DNA of 64,000 bases from Euryarchaeota archaeon UBA86 (GTDB lineage: Archaea; Thermoplasmatota; Poseidoniia; Poseidoniales; Thalassarchaeaceae), in contig DAQX01000007.1 in the NCBI GenBank assembly GCA_002503055.1, positions 20,377 to 84,376 of the forward strand, written 5' to 3'. The stretch's first letter is position 1, and each line of letters begins with the position of its first letter. The translations under genes and the position numbers were made by a program. Below the pieces are notes generated by a model. The model worked only from the letters and a program-made list of their open reading frames with translations, did not search any database and had not been told where the DNA came from. Positions 35,813 to 44,524 of this stretch are shown piece by piece.

Positions 35813-36931
35813 ATGGAATCGAATGACCCGATGATGTCACTGAACTCTGATGCTCGGGCACGTATCGAACGAATGTTCGCCGGCTGTGAAGAGGTAATTG
35901 GTGTCGAACATGTTGCCTCCGCCATCTCTAGTGGAAACACTCACTCCGGAGATGACCAGCTAGTTGCTTACATTGGTCTGGAGCCCAGCGGGAAGGCACA
36001 TGTGGCGTACATTCTGTTGGCTGACACAATTCGTGATATGCTGGACGAAGGCGTCAATGTGATCATCCTCTTGGCCGATTGGCACGCTTGGGTTAACGAT
36101 AAGTTCGGCCGTGATATGGATAAAATCAAAATCGCAGCCGACTATCTAGCAGAGACATTCAGAGGACTTCTCGGTAATCCTCCCGAGGGAGAAGGCCCAG
36201 GAGAGGTGAGATTCCTAAGGGCATCAGAGATTATGGATTCAGGGAAATATTGGGAGAGGGTTTTGAGATGTTCAAAGAACATGAGCCTATCCAGAGTCAG
36301 ACGAACCTTCAGCATCATGGGGCGCGATGAAGATTCCTCGGATCACGATCTTGCAGCCTTCTACTACCCTGCACTACAAGCGGCGGATATCTTTGAGCTG
36401 CAGGTAGACATCGCATTCGGTGGAATGGACCAACGTAAGGCTCACATGTACATGCGAGAGGTTGCAGACAAGTACGATTGGACAAAGGCAACTTGCATCC
36501 ACACTCCTATGATGTCAGGACTCAAAGGCCCCGGAGGCAGGATGGAATCTTTTGACCACAAGATGTCAAAATCTGATCCCCGGAATGCAATTCTGCTGGA
36601 TGACGACAGAGACTCACTGAAGAAGAAAATGCGCGGGGCCTTCCTTGAAGTCGGTAATCCCGAGTCTCCTGTGTTTGAGATAGCCCGTCTAATAATCCTG
36701 CCCAGACAAGGCTCGATTACGGTAACTCCGGACCCGAAGTATGGAAAACAATCGACTTGGGATAATCTGGATTCATTCATTTCGGCAGTATCGGACGGCT
36801 CAATTCATCCACTCGATGCGAAAATGGCAGTCGCAGATGCATTAGCAGATGTTGTCGAGCCGCTAGCACAACATTTCGCCACTAAAGCAGACTTAATTTC
36901 CGCAATAGAAGAACTCACCGGCTCGCAGTAA
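35813..36931 (+). CDS. tyrS: Tyrosyl-tRNA synthetase, archaeal type
   Basis: 372 residues, class I synthetase. The HIGH-equivalent loop is YIGLEPSGKAHVAYILL, the tyrosine pocket follows in LLADWHAWVNDKFG, and the KMSKS loop is HKMSKSDPRNAI. Length and motifs fit the archaeal/eukaryotic TyrRS type without a bacterial S4 domain. GAGGT lies just before the ATG. It follows the unknown gene by 7 bases. Confidence 0.92.
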   Translation: MESNDPMMSLNSDARARIERMFAGCEEVIGVEHVASAISSGNTHSGDDQLVAYIGLEPSGKAHVAYILLADTIRDMLDEGVNVIILLADWHAWVNDKFGRDMDKIKIAADYLAETFRGLLGNPPEGEGPGEVRFLRASEIMDSGKYWERVLRCSKNMSLSRVRRTFSIMGRDEDSSDHDLAAFYYPALQAADIFELQVDIAFGGMDQRKAHMYMREVADKYDWTKATCIHTPMMSGLKGPGGRMESFDHKMSKSDPRNAILLDDDRDSLKKKMRGAFLEVGNPESPVFEIARLIILPRQGSITVTPDPKYGKQSTWDNLDSFISAVSDGSIHPLDAKMAVADALADVVEPLAQHFATKADLISAIEELTGSQ

Positions 36932-36958
36932 TGCGCTTACTACTGGATATCTAGGCCG

Positions 36959-36973
36959 CCTCTCAGGGAGAGG
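36959..36973. promoter_or_regulatory. Small hairpin upstream of HMG-CoA synthase gene
   Basis: CCTCTC (36959-36964) and GAGAGG (36968-36973) can form a 6-bp stem with loop AGG. It lies directly before a TATA-like ACTCATAACC (36974-36983) and about 43 bases before the gene's ATG. It could be the tyrS terminator or an operator at the upstream edge of the promoter. There is no T-run, so the role is open. Confidence 0.3.
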
Positions 36974-37015
36974 ACTCATAACCCGTCCCCTACCGGCGAG
37001 GCCCGAGGTTTTACT

Positions 37016-38566
37016 ATGCCAAACGTAGGCATTGACGACATTGCCATCCATTTCCCTAGACTATACTTCGATATGGAAGACTTCGCCAAATTGCGAGGTG
37101 CAGACTTTGGGAAGTTGAATCGTGGCCTAGGTCTCGCAGCAATGGCGATTCCTGATGTTCACGAAGATACTGCTACAATGGGGGCCAATGCAGTACGCAG
37201 ATTGATCGATAGAAACGACATCGATCCGGCAACAATCGGCAGAATCTACCTTGGAACAGAATCAGCACTAGATGGCTCCAAACCTACAGCGACCTACATC
37301 ATGGACATGCTAGAACAAAGATATTCTCCTATTCATGGCAAGGATTGCTTCCGAAATTGCGATGTTGTTGATTTGACATTCGCATGTATCGGTGCCGTGG
37401 ATGCCATGCACAACACTCTCGATTGGGTTGCTCGTGGGGGGGAAGGAAAGGACAGAATCGGAATTGTCGTGTTCGCTGACAACGCCAAATACGACATCGG
37501 TTCTTCTGGAGAGTACACTCAGGGTGCCGGCGGGGGTGCCATTCTGATTCGCCACAACCCAAGACTTCTGGAGATTCCCGATATCTGGGGAGTCTCGACA
37601 ATGCCCGTGCATGACTTCTTCAAGCCAAGAAGAGAAGTAGATACTAGAACAATTGTTGAGAATGTCCTTGATTTAGCCAGAGAGAGCGGCGAGAAGGTCA
37701 AGGAAGGACTCGCAGAGCGTATTCTCAAGCATCTACCAAGTTCTTCCAAGAAGGATGATGTAATGTTTGAGAGTCCCAAACTAAAGATTCACAAGGATAC
37801 TCCCGTATTCGATGGGCAATTCTCCAACAGATGCTACTCGGAATCCGTCAAGCAGGCATTCATCAACTTCAGAGAGAAGGCTATCAGGGAGGGAAGATAC
37901 GATCCCGAGGCGGATGAGATACTTACAAATCAGTGGAGTAGAATCATTGTGCACCTTCCTTATGCATTCCAAGGTAAGAGAATGTTCCCCGATGTATTCA
38001 GGCACGACAGAAGGCACTTGCCAATGTGGGCAGACATTGTCAAAGAGATTGGCCCAGAGCCTATGCCCGAAGACTTCCCCGACACGCCAGAGGGAATAGA
38101 AGAGTTCGAGAAATCTAATGATGGCTATCGCAGACTCATCTCTAAGACTGAGGAATTCAGGACATTCGTGGACCAGAGGATCGAGAAGACCACTAGGGCA
38201 TCCAGTTTAATTGGAAATCAGTACACAGGATCGATTTTCCTAGCATTGATGTCCACGATGGAATCAGACCATATCGATAATATCGACATGTCTGGCAAGA
38301 GAGTGGGCCTGTGTGGTTACGGCTCCGGTGCCAAGGCCAAGGTATTCGAGGGCGTGATTCAGGATGAATGGCGAGAGATTGCATCCCGATTCCATCTGTT
38401 TGAGAGATTATCCAACCGTCATCCAATCAATAAGACAGTCTACGAGGCCCTTCATAGGGGATCAAGAAAGAGATCCGTGGTCACTCCGGATGGCGAATTT
38501 GCTCTTGTTGGAATCGGTGGAGAGGGGAATCTAGAGGGTCAGAGAGAGTATCGCTGGATAGAGTAG
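37016..38566 (+). CDS. Hydroxymethylglutaryl-CoA synthase
   Basis: 516 residues of the thiolase-fold HMG-CoA synthase family, which condenses acetyl-CoA and acetoacetyl-CoA for the mevalonate route to archaeal isoprenoid lipids. Catalytic Cys124 lies in VDLTFACIGAVDAM and the conserved Glu82 in GTESALDGSKPT. HLPYAFQGKRMFP supplies the active-site histidine. It is longer than typical archaeal enzymes (about 350 residues) and closer in length to the eukaryotic/bacterial type. GAGG is about 13 bases before the ATG. Its stop abuts the convergent gene's stop. Confidence 0.9.
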   Translation: MPNVGIDDIAIHFPRLYFDMEDFAKLRGADFGKLNRGLGLAAMAIPDVHEDTATMGANAVRRLIDRNDIDPATIGRIYLGTESALDGSKPTATYIMDMLEQRYSPIHGKDCFRNCDVVDLTFACIGAVDAMHNTLDWVARGGEGKDRIGIVVFADNAKYDIGSSGEYTQGAGGGAILIRHNPRLLEIPDIWGVSTMPVHDFFKPRREVDTRTIVENVLDLARESGEKVKEGLAERILKHLPSSSKKDDVMFESPKLKIHKDTPVFDGQFSNRCYSESVKQAFINFREKAIREGRYDPEADEILTNQWSRIIVHLPYAFQGKRMFPDVFRHDRRHLPMWADIVKEIGPEPMPEDFPDTPEGIEEFEKSNDGYRRLISKTEEFRTFVDQRIEKTTRASSLIGNQYTGSIFLALMSTMESDHIDNIDMSGKRVGLCGYGSGAKAKVFEGVIQDEWREIASRFHLFERLSNRHPINKTVYEALHRGSRKRSVVTPDGEFALVGIGGEGNLEGQREYRWIE

Positions 38567-39811
38567 CTAATCTAGAATCTCAGATAGTACTTCTAGGAAT
38601 CTATCCACTTCTTCGGCGGTGTTGTAATGGAGTATTCCGACCCTGAGTGCACCTTCAGGCTCGAGCCCTAAGGCCTCAGAAAGCTCCAACGCATAGAAAT
38701 TCCCGGCCCAAGTAAATACTCCGTTTTCTGCTAGAGCCGAACCTATTTCTTCAGCACTCATAGAGTGGTGAGTGAACGAGACTGTTGGAGCCCTGCGTTG
38801 CTTCATGGAAAAGTCGGTGATGCCCCAAATTTTGACCCCTATCTCTTCTAGTCCGACAATCATCTTCCAGCACAAATCACTCTCATAATCCTCAATCGCA
38901 GTGAACGCAACACTCAGAGCCTCTCTACGAGAGATTTTCATACCCGCAATATGTATTCCGAGCCATTCAAGGTGTTCAATCGCAGCCAGAGTTCCGGCCA
39001 TCGATTCGTGGCCCTGGGTTCCGGTCATCCATCTGAAAGGAACCTCTTCGCTCGAGACTCGCAATTTGGCAACCGGAAGCTCAGCCAATCTGGAATATCT
39101 CCCCCATAGGATTCCTTGATGAGTCCCGAAGAACTTGTATGACGAGCAAGCAAGATAGTCGCAACCCAACTCCTTCACATCAATCAGGCCATGTGGGGCG
39201 TAATGCACCGCATCTACGAACACTTCTGCCCCCACAGTATGCGCCTTCTCACAAATCTCTTTGACATCATTAATCGTTCCAGAGAAGTTCGATGCTGCAC
39301 CAATTGCAACCAATACTGTGCTTTCACCAATACTAGATTCAATCGATTCGGCCCTATGGGTGCAGCCATCGGGATCGATTTCTATCCACCTAATCGTCGC
39401 ACCCGACCATTTTGCTGCAAGAACCCAGGGTCTGACATTTGCATCATGGTCCGAACGCGTAACCACAATCTCGTCACCTGGACCCCAAGTGCGACTCAGA
39501 GCGCTAGCGAGTTGAATTGTCAGACTGGTCATGTTCTGTCCGAAAACAATCTCACGATAGTCACTGCAGCCAACTAAATCTGCACATGCTCGCATAGTTT
39601 CCTCGATTAACTTGTCAGTCTCCTTCGAGGTTACGAAAGACATGCCGACATTGGCATTCTGATGCAACAGGTAGTGCTTGACAGCATCTCCAACCGATTC
39701 AGGCGATTGGCTACCTCCTGGGCCATCAAAGAAGATAGCTCGATTACCATTTACCATTCTATTCAAACCGGGGAACCGAGAACGTATTTCGGCTATTGGA
39801 TAATCTGCCAT
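38567..39811 (-). CDS. Cysteine-desulfurase-like PLP protein (TIGR01976-type)
   Basis: 414 residues. Family features are FFDGPGGSQSPESVGDAV near the start, NANVGMSF, IVFGQNMTSLTIQLASAL and the Schiff-base Lys in SSYKFFGTHQGILWGR. This branch resembles SufS but lacks a clear catalytic Cys loop, so sulfur transfer is unproven. GGAGTG lies about 8 bases before the ATG at 39811; an ATG at 39829 would overlap the upstream gene. It follows the acyl-CoA dehydrogenase by 4 bases, so both probably act in one pathway. Confidence 0.85.
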   Translation of the reverse strand: MADYPIAEIRSRFPGLNRMVNGNRAIFFDGPGGSQSPESVGDAVKHYLLHQNANVGMSFVTSKETDKLIEETMRACADLVGCSDYREIVFGQNMTSLTIQLASALSRTWGPGDEIVVTRSDHDANVRPWVLAAKWSGATIRWIEIDPDGCTHRAESIESSIGESTVLVAIGAASNFSGTINDVKEICEKAHTVGAEVFVDAVHYAPHGLIDVKELGCDYLACSSYKFFGTHQGILWGRYSRLAELPVAKLRVSSEEVPFRWMTGTQGHESMAGTLAAIEHLEWLGIHIAGMKISRREALSVAFTAIEDYESDLCWKMIVGLEEIGVKIWGITDFSMKQRRAPTVSFTHHSMSAEEIGSALAENGVFTWAGNFYALELSEALGLEPEGALRVGILHYNTAEEVDRFLEVLSEILD

Positions 39812-39815
39812 TCCA

Positions 39816-40994
39816 TCACTCCGGGGCAATGGAGCGATTGATTACGATTCTTTGCACCTCTTGTGTACCTTCGTAAATCTGAGTAATCTTCGCGTCCCGG
39901 AAGAAGCGTTCGACCGGGAAATCCGTCGTGTATCCATATCCTCCAAGAACTTGTACAGCTCTCTCAGCTACCCACATCGCGGTGTCGCCCGCAAACAACT
40001 TGGCCATACTGGCCTCCATGGTGTGGCGAGGGGCATTATCTTCGTAGTGCCTCTGTTTTGCCCATGCCGCCTTGTAAACCATGAGTCTAGCCGCCTCGGT
40101 TCTAGTAGCCATGTCAGCGAGGTAGTTGCCAACGCTCTGGTGGTATGCTATCGGCTTACCGAAGGCTTCCCTCTCATGAGCGTAGCCTAGGGCGGATTCG
40201 TAAGCGCCCTGGGCGATTCCGAGGGCTTGCGCAGCAATCCCAATCCTGGAATTGTCCAAAGCATTCATCGCAATAGGAAACCCTTCACCCGGAATTCTGA
40301 GAACATTCTCTACTGGGACTTTACAGTCTTCCAACAATAGAGAGCATGTATCACTAGAACGAATTCCGAGCTTGTCTTCCTTCTTTCCTACAGAGAAACC
40401 TTCGAAACTCTTCTCGACAATGAATGCAGTAGTTCCTCCATGCCTCTTTTCTCCGAACTCTGGATGATCAACATCCTTTGCAAACAAAACATAGATGTCC
40501 GCACTATCTCCATTTGTAACCCACATCTTCTCGCCATTTAGGACATAATGAGTTCCATCTTCACTCAGTTTAGCCTTGCAACCCAATGCGGCTGCATCTG
40601 TACCCGCGCCAGCCTCAGAAAGAGAATACGCCCCAATCTCATTGCCCGCCAATCTGGACAAATACAGGTGCTTCTGTTGCTCATTACCGTGTAATGCAAT
40701 TGTCTTGGAACATAGGCCTACATGAACGCAATACATCACTGAGAAGGACGGATCAACACGAGCCAACTCTTCGACAATTATTGCCTCGGAGACATCATCT
40801 ACCGGACTTCCTCCATACTCTTCGGGTATGGTAATTCCTTGCAGTCCGGTCTGTTCACAGAATAATTTCCACTCTCCGAGTGGAGCTTTCTGATCACGGT
40901 CTCTTTCCAGACAAGTAGGTGCCAGTATACTCTCGGCAAAATCACGAACCATATCGCGAATCATCGCCTGTTCCTCTGTCTCTTCGAAGTCCAA
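39816..40994 (-). CDS. Acyl-CoA dehydrogenase (short/branched-chain type)
   Basis: 392 residues. FAD-binding and substrate motifs are intact: YSLSEAGAGTDAAALGCKA, GEKMWVTNGDSADIYVLFAK, RIGIAAQALGIAQGAYESAL, and the C-terminal QVLGGYGYTTDFPVERFFRD with YEGTQEVQRIVI. The sequence resembles butyryl- or isovaleryl-CoA dehydrogenases; chain length cannot be set. Electrons would go to the EtfAB pair at 31-32.7 kb. It is co-directional with and directly upstream of the cysteine-desulfurase-like gene. Confidence 0.92.
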   Translation of the reverse strand: MDFEETEEQAMIRDMVRDFAESILAPTCLERDRDQKAPLGEWKLFCEQTGLQGITIPEEYGGSPVDDVSEAIIVEELARVDPSFSVMYCVHVGLCSKTIALHGNEQQKHLYLSRLAGNEIGAYSLSEAGAGTDAAALGCKAKLSEDGTHYVLNGEKMWVTNGDSADIYVLFAKDVDHPEFGEKRHGGTTAFIVEKSFEGFSVGKKEDKLGIRSSDTCSLLLEDCKVPVENVLRIPGEGFPIAMNALDNSRIGIAAQALGIAQGAYESALGYAHEREAFGKPIAYHQSVGNYLADMATRTEAARLMVYKAAWAKQRHYEDNAPRHTMEASMAKLFAGDTAMWVAERAVQVLGGYGYTTDFPVERFFRDAKITQIYEGTQEVQRIVINRSIAPE

Positions 40995-41111
40995 CTCTCT
41001 TCCCCCGGCATTTGAGAGTAGGACTCCATAGTTAATCCCTCGTGGCAGTCAGAGACACCATCTAGCATCGAATAGTTCAAATTGGAACTGTAGACGCGCG
41101 GTTCGGTATCA

Positions 41112-41624
41112 ATGGCAAACGGGGACTACATCGAGTACAGCATAGCTCACGATCGCAAGTACACTTTGGACCATATTTGGGTCCAAGCATTGGACGATAA
41201 GGCCGAATCCGTTAAGATCGGAATCAGTGAATTCGTCCCTGCAGAGTATGGGGAAATTGTCAGAGTGGTTCTGACTAGACCTGAGGACGACAGCGAGTTT
41301 GATTCAGACAAGGAGCCAGAGACAAACACTGATGATGACGATGAACCAACCATGATGGGAAGTGGAGATGAGGTTGGAACAGAGGATTTATTGATGACTC
41401 TTACTACAAGTTTCGATGGAGAAATCGAGACACTACTAATCAATGCACCATTTCCCTGTAAAATCTTAGAACTCAACGGTGAAGTAGAGGATAATCCCGA
41501 TTTGATTAATGATGATGCATACGGAGATGGATGGTGTATGATTGTTGAACCTCTGACAGACTTCGATGAGGACCAATACCTAGACATGCAAGAATACATC
41601 GAGATGCTCAACGAGTTGCCCTAA
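41112..41624 (+). CDS. GcvH-like protein lacking the lipoylation lysine
   Basis: 170 residues. The glycine-cleavage H-protein fold is recognisable: HDRKYTLDHIWVQAL, VKIGISEFVPAEYGEIVRV at the start, and NPDLINDDAYGDGWCMIVEP at the end, which matches the SPELxNxxPYxxGW motif. The lipoyl-lysine segment (ESVKAxS in true GcvH) is replaced by FDGEIETLLINAPFP, and there is no lysine between residues 68 and 116. An acidic insert (58-80, DDDDEP) is also unusual. It therefore cannot carry lipoate in the normal way. No other glycine-cleavage gene is nearby. It overlaps the convergent cca stop by 4 bases. Confidence 0.75.
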   Translation: MANGDYIEYSIAHDRKYTLDHIWVQALDDKAESVKIGISEFVPAEYGEIVRVVLTRPEDDSEFDSDKEPETNTDDDDEPTMMGSGDEVGTEDLLMTLTTSFDGEIETLLINAPFPCKILELNGEVEDNPDLINDDAYGDGWCMIVEPLTDFDEDQYLDMQEYIEMLNELP

Positions 41625-42850
41625 GGCCATCCTAGTGCAGGCCAGCCTGTGTGTTCGGAATCATTCCAATCTATTTCCTCGAGCAGAGCCAAGACCTCAT
41701 CTTTGTCACTGAGGTCTTGTTCTACTTGGATTCTATGTAGCATCCCCTTGAGACTCCCAATTCTAGGGCCCGGCTCAAGTCCAGTAACTTGTGAGAGAGT
41801 ATTACCATCTACTAGGGGGGAGTTTCCAGACCTTAGTGGAGCAAGATCTGATAATGACTTCTCGAGAATACTGACATCTCGGCCCAGTCCCTTGCAATAA
41901 AGGATGAATCTAATCTGACGCAACTCTGGAAGAGCCGCTCTGAATACCCTCATCTCTGAAATTTCGGAAGGGAGGGGGGCATCCCGTGAATCGTGGAGGA
42001 ATGAAATCTCACGCAAATCATCCTTCGACATCTTGAGAGATTCTCTTAACAGACTAGATAATTCACTACTGCTTCTCATATCTCCGCTACTCATTATTGC
42101 CATGTTGGTCACATAATCATGACATAGCAGTGGATTGTAGTTAACTTGCAAACCCGGAAGAATCTCACTGATTACTCCGTCATCATGCATCATTGACAAT
42201 GCAACTGAGGCATTAGGCGACTCTAGAGTTCGAATCAACTCATATCCAATCCTCTCTTTGGACACCTGAGAAAGCATTCCAATGTTATCCTTGACAGCAG
42301 TTCTTAGTTCCGAATGCATGTATTCTACCTTTTCCGAAGCAAGGAACCGGTATGCTCTCATCACTCTAAGACCGTCTTCACTCAATCTATCGCCGGCTTC
42401 CCCGACTGATCTCAAGGTTCCATTCTGCAAATCCGACAATCCGCCAAAAGGGTCAACTAGATTCCATTCCGAATCGTATGCCATGGCGTTAATAGTGAAA
42501 TCTCGGCGAGATAGGTCCTTTTTTATGTCAACTCCGAATTCCACATTGTCAGGCCTCCTGCCGTCTCCATAACCTCCCTCGCTGCGCAGAGTGGTAACTT
42601 CCCAGTTTTCTCCTTGTCCGTCGATCCTGACGACCACGGTCCCATAATCTGACCCATACATCAGAGAAAGAGGAAACAACTCCTTGACCTCATCTGGAAG
42701 CAATGTGGTCGCAATGTCCATGTCTGTCTTAGGGCATCCAGAGATTGACTCTCTTACCCACCCTCCGACTACCCAAGCCTTACCCTTGGAACGCAGTCCA
42801 GAAAGTACCTGCCTATCGGCTTCACTGGCATAATCCGATGGCACTCCCAT
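41621..42850 (-). CDS. cca: CCA tRNA nucleotidyltransferase, bacterial-type (class II)
   Basis: 409 residues. Class II polymerase-beta superfamily signatures are WVVGGWVRESISG (27-39), the metal-binding DMD in KTDMDIATT (Asp43, Asp45), and SRRDFTINAMAYD. The helical neck and body follow. Archaea normally use the unrelated class I CCA enzyme, so this gene looks acquired from bacteria, or it may be a poly(A)-polymerase-like relative. It would repair or complete tRNA 3' ends; all five complete tRNA genes in the window encode CCA, so repair may dominate. Confidence 0.85.
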   Translation of the reverse strand: MGVPSDYASEADRQVLSGLRSKGKAWVVGGWVRESISGCPKTDMDIATTLLPDEVKELFPLSLMYGSDYGTVVVRIDGQGENWEVTTLRSEGGYGDGRRPDNVEFGVDIKKDLSRRDFTINAMAYDSEWNLVDPFGGLSDLQNGTLRSVGEAGDRLSEDGLRVMRAYRFLASEKVEYMHSELRTAVKDNIGMLSQVSKERIGYELIRTLESPNASVALSMMHDDGVISEILPGLQVNYNPLLCHDYVTNMAIMSSGDMRSSSELSSLLRESLKMSKDDLREISFLHDSRDAPLPSEISEMRVFRAALPELRQIRFILYCKGLGRDVSILEKSLSDLAPLRSGNSPLVDGNTLSQVTGLEPGPRIGSLKGMLHRIQVEQDLSDKDEVLALLEEIDWNDSEHTGWPALGWP

Positions 42851-42923
42851 GACTGGCCGTTGGCGTCATGGTCATGATTCCTTCGGGCGTTAGACATATC
42901 TTCCATGAACGGTTCGAGGGTAC

Positions 42924-43334
42924 ATGGAGGTCGAACTGGTTCCCGTTGAGGCCCTCCTCCCTCATGAGAAAGTAGTAGAGCATAGGGTGGATAATCTAGA
43001 GAAGATGACTCTGAGGTGGAGGGCATATACCAAACCACTACTGGTCGATAGGAAGACAGGGACAATTCTAGACGGCCATCATAGGACCAGTGTGGCCAAA
43101 CGACTCAAACTGATGTGTCTACCTTGTGTACTTGTTGACTATCTTGAGGATGATAAGATAACACTGTCAGTATGGCCGAATTCTGGCAGGGAATCTCTAG
43201 AGAAGGAAGAAGTGGTCGAAGCCGCACTATCTGGAAATCTGTTCGGGCCGAAGACATCTAGGCACCTGCTATCTGACCATTTACCGCCCATCTCAGTTCC
43301 TCTGGATAGACTGAAGCAACCTGCTATAGAATAA
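42924..43334 (+). CDS. ParB/SerK-like nucleotide-binding domain protein
   Basis: 136 residues. The ParB N-terminal fold is seen in VEALLPHEKVVEHRVDNL, KPLLVDRKTGTILDGHHRTSVAKRL and CVLVDYL. The DGHHR box (50-54) and Glu19 match the archaeal ADP-dependent serine kinase SerK, which phosphorylates free serine, better than chromosome-partition ParB; there is no helix-turn-helix domain. It is shorter than characterised SerK. With serC in the window, a role in serine metabolism is plausible but unproven. Its stop abuts the convergent gene's stop. Confidence 0.7.
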   Translation: MEVELVPVEALLPHEKVVEHRVDNLEKMTLRWRAYTKPLLVDRKTGTILDGHHRTSVAKRLKLMCLPCVLVDYLEDDKITLSVWPNSGRESLEKEEVVEAALSGNLFGPKTSRHLLSDHLPPISVPLDRLKQPAIE

Positions 43335-44327
43335 TCACGGAACAAGGTCTTCGTGCCCGCCAGACATTCCAAATTCATCTTCGCTGGGTGAACCCGGCGA
43401 GGCAATCTCAACCGAGAGAAAGTCGCCGAAGATAGGCCACATAGGCTCCAACCAGTCCATTTCCATCAACAAAAGCTCGATTACAGGATGCTCCATGATT
43501 TCGTCCTCGGTAGACTCTTCGTCTAAGTCAGGTAGATCGCGTGGCAAATCCCTCAGCGAGATGATTAGCCCTTCTATTCTACTCATTGTTTCATCCTCAA
43601 TTTCAATTATCTCAGAAATAAGTCCCAAAGTATCCTCTAGATGCTCTGCTAGATTCTGTGGATCAAGTGGCGACCTCTCTGCCTCCTCAAGATCCATGGG
43701 TCCGAAGACAACTCCTCCAAGATCGGTGTCAAACCAGTCTTCAGACTGCCTCTCTCTCTTCAGTAGCCTCTGATGGACCGGTCCGCCGAATGGGCCTAGA
43801 ACAAAACCCCCTTCTCCAACTAGACTCTCGACATCAGGAAGCAACTCTTTGATGGCACCTGTGATTAGAACTCTGTCAACTGGGCGAAAACTATCTCCTA
43901 CTGATTCGAGGAAGTCGATGGGTAAAACTCGTATTTCTCCCATCGATTCAAACAAATCTAGGCGTTCGCTGGTATATCTTCTGACTTCAGTATGAGGATC
44001 AACTACTGTGACTGCTCCATCTGGGCCAAGCATGCTGTCTAGAAGGGCTGTTATGTAGCCGCCTTTGGAGCCCAATACAAGCACATGATGCCCTTCAAGA
44101 ATCTCAAGATGATGCAATAGGGTGACTATCATATGAGGGGCGGAGATGGTTTTTGTCGTCCCATTTTCAGTCGATAAGAATGGAATTGGCCGGTCCATCA
44201 AGAATGTATTAGTATCAAAATCAGTGAAATCCTCGATATTGACTGATAGCATAGCATCCGCGATACTATCGTTAATCGGAACGCCCGATTCTCTTAGCCT
44301 TTCCAGCAGGCCAGATATCTCCTCCAT
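43335..44327 (-). CDS. Protein-L-isoaspartate methyltransferase-like protein with acidic C-terminal extension
   Basis: 330 residues. The first 205 resemble PCMT: FLMDRPIPFLSTENGTTKTISAPHMIVTLLHHLEI, the SAM loop HVLVLGSKGGYITALL (about 77-92), and the strand FRPVDRVLITGA. PCMT methylates isoaspartyl residues for repair. The canonical glycine-rich GSGSGY is GSKGGY here, so activity is likely but not certain. The C-terminal 125 residues are acidic and helical (LPDLDEESTEDEIMEHP) and unknown. AGGAGG lies 7 bases before ATG 44327. Divergent from a tRNA-Val gene. Confidence 0.78.
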   Translation of the reverse strand: MEEISGLLERLRESGVPINDSIADAMLSVNIEDFTDFDTNTFLMDRPIPFLSTENGTTKTISAPHMIVTLLHHLEILEGHHVLVLGSKGGYITALLDSMLGPDGAVTVVDPHTEVRRYTSERLDLFESMGEIRVLPIDFLESVGDSFRPVDRVLITGAIKELLPDVESLVGEGGFVLGPFGGPVHQRLLKRERQSEDWFDTDLGGVVFGPMDLEEAERSPLDPQNLAEHLEDTLGLISEIIEIEDETMSRIEGLIISLRDLPRDLPDLDEESTEDEIMEHPVIELLLMEMDWLEPMWPIFGDFLSVEIASPGSPSEDEFGMSGGHEDLVP

Positions 44328-44391
44328 GCCATCCTCCTGACACTCCATATAGCCGGAGGGGATTTGAACACAACGCCTCTCCGACCTCTTG

Positions 44392-44467
44392 GGGCCCGTG
44401 GTCTAGGGGTTATGACGTCGCTCTTACAAAGCGAAGATCACCGGTTCAATTCCGGTCGGGCCCACCA
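44392..44467 (+). tRNA. tRNA-Val (TAC), CCA encoded
   Basis: Acceptor GGGCCCG pairs with CGGGCCC, T-arm ACCGG-TTCAATT-CCGGT, anticodon stem TCGCT/AGCGA with loop CTTACAA, anticodon TAC. Its D-arm (GTCTAGGGGTTATGAC) is identical to that of tRNA-Val(CAC) at 18450, showing a duplicated pair. The 3' ACCA is encoded. Confidence 0.95.
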
Positions 44468-44524
44468 TTACAGTCGATTATTGTGAGTGAAACTATCAAG
44501 AATGTCGGCTATGGCCGGTAGATT

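Noticed and set aside
42924..43334. Chromosome partition protein ParB
   Set aside because: No helix-turn-helix domain, no parA partner, and DGHHR matches SerK-type proteins better.
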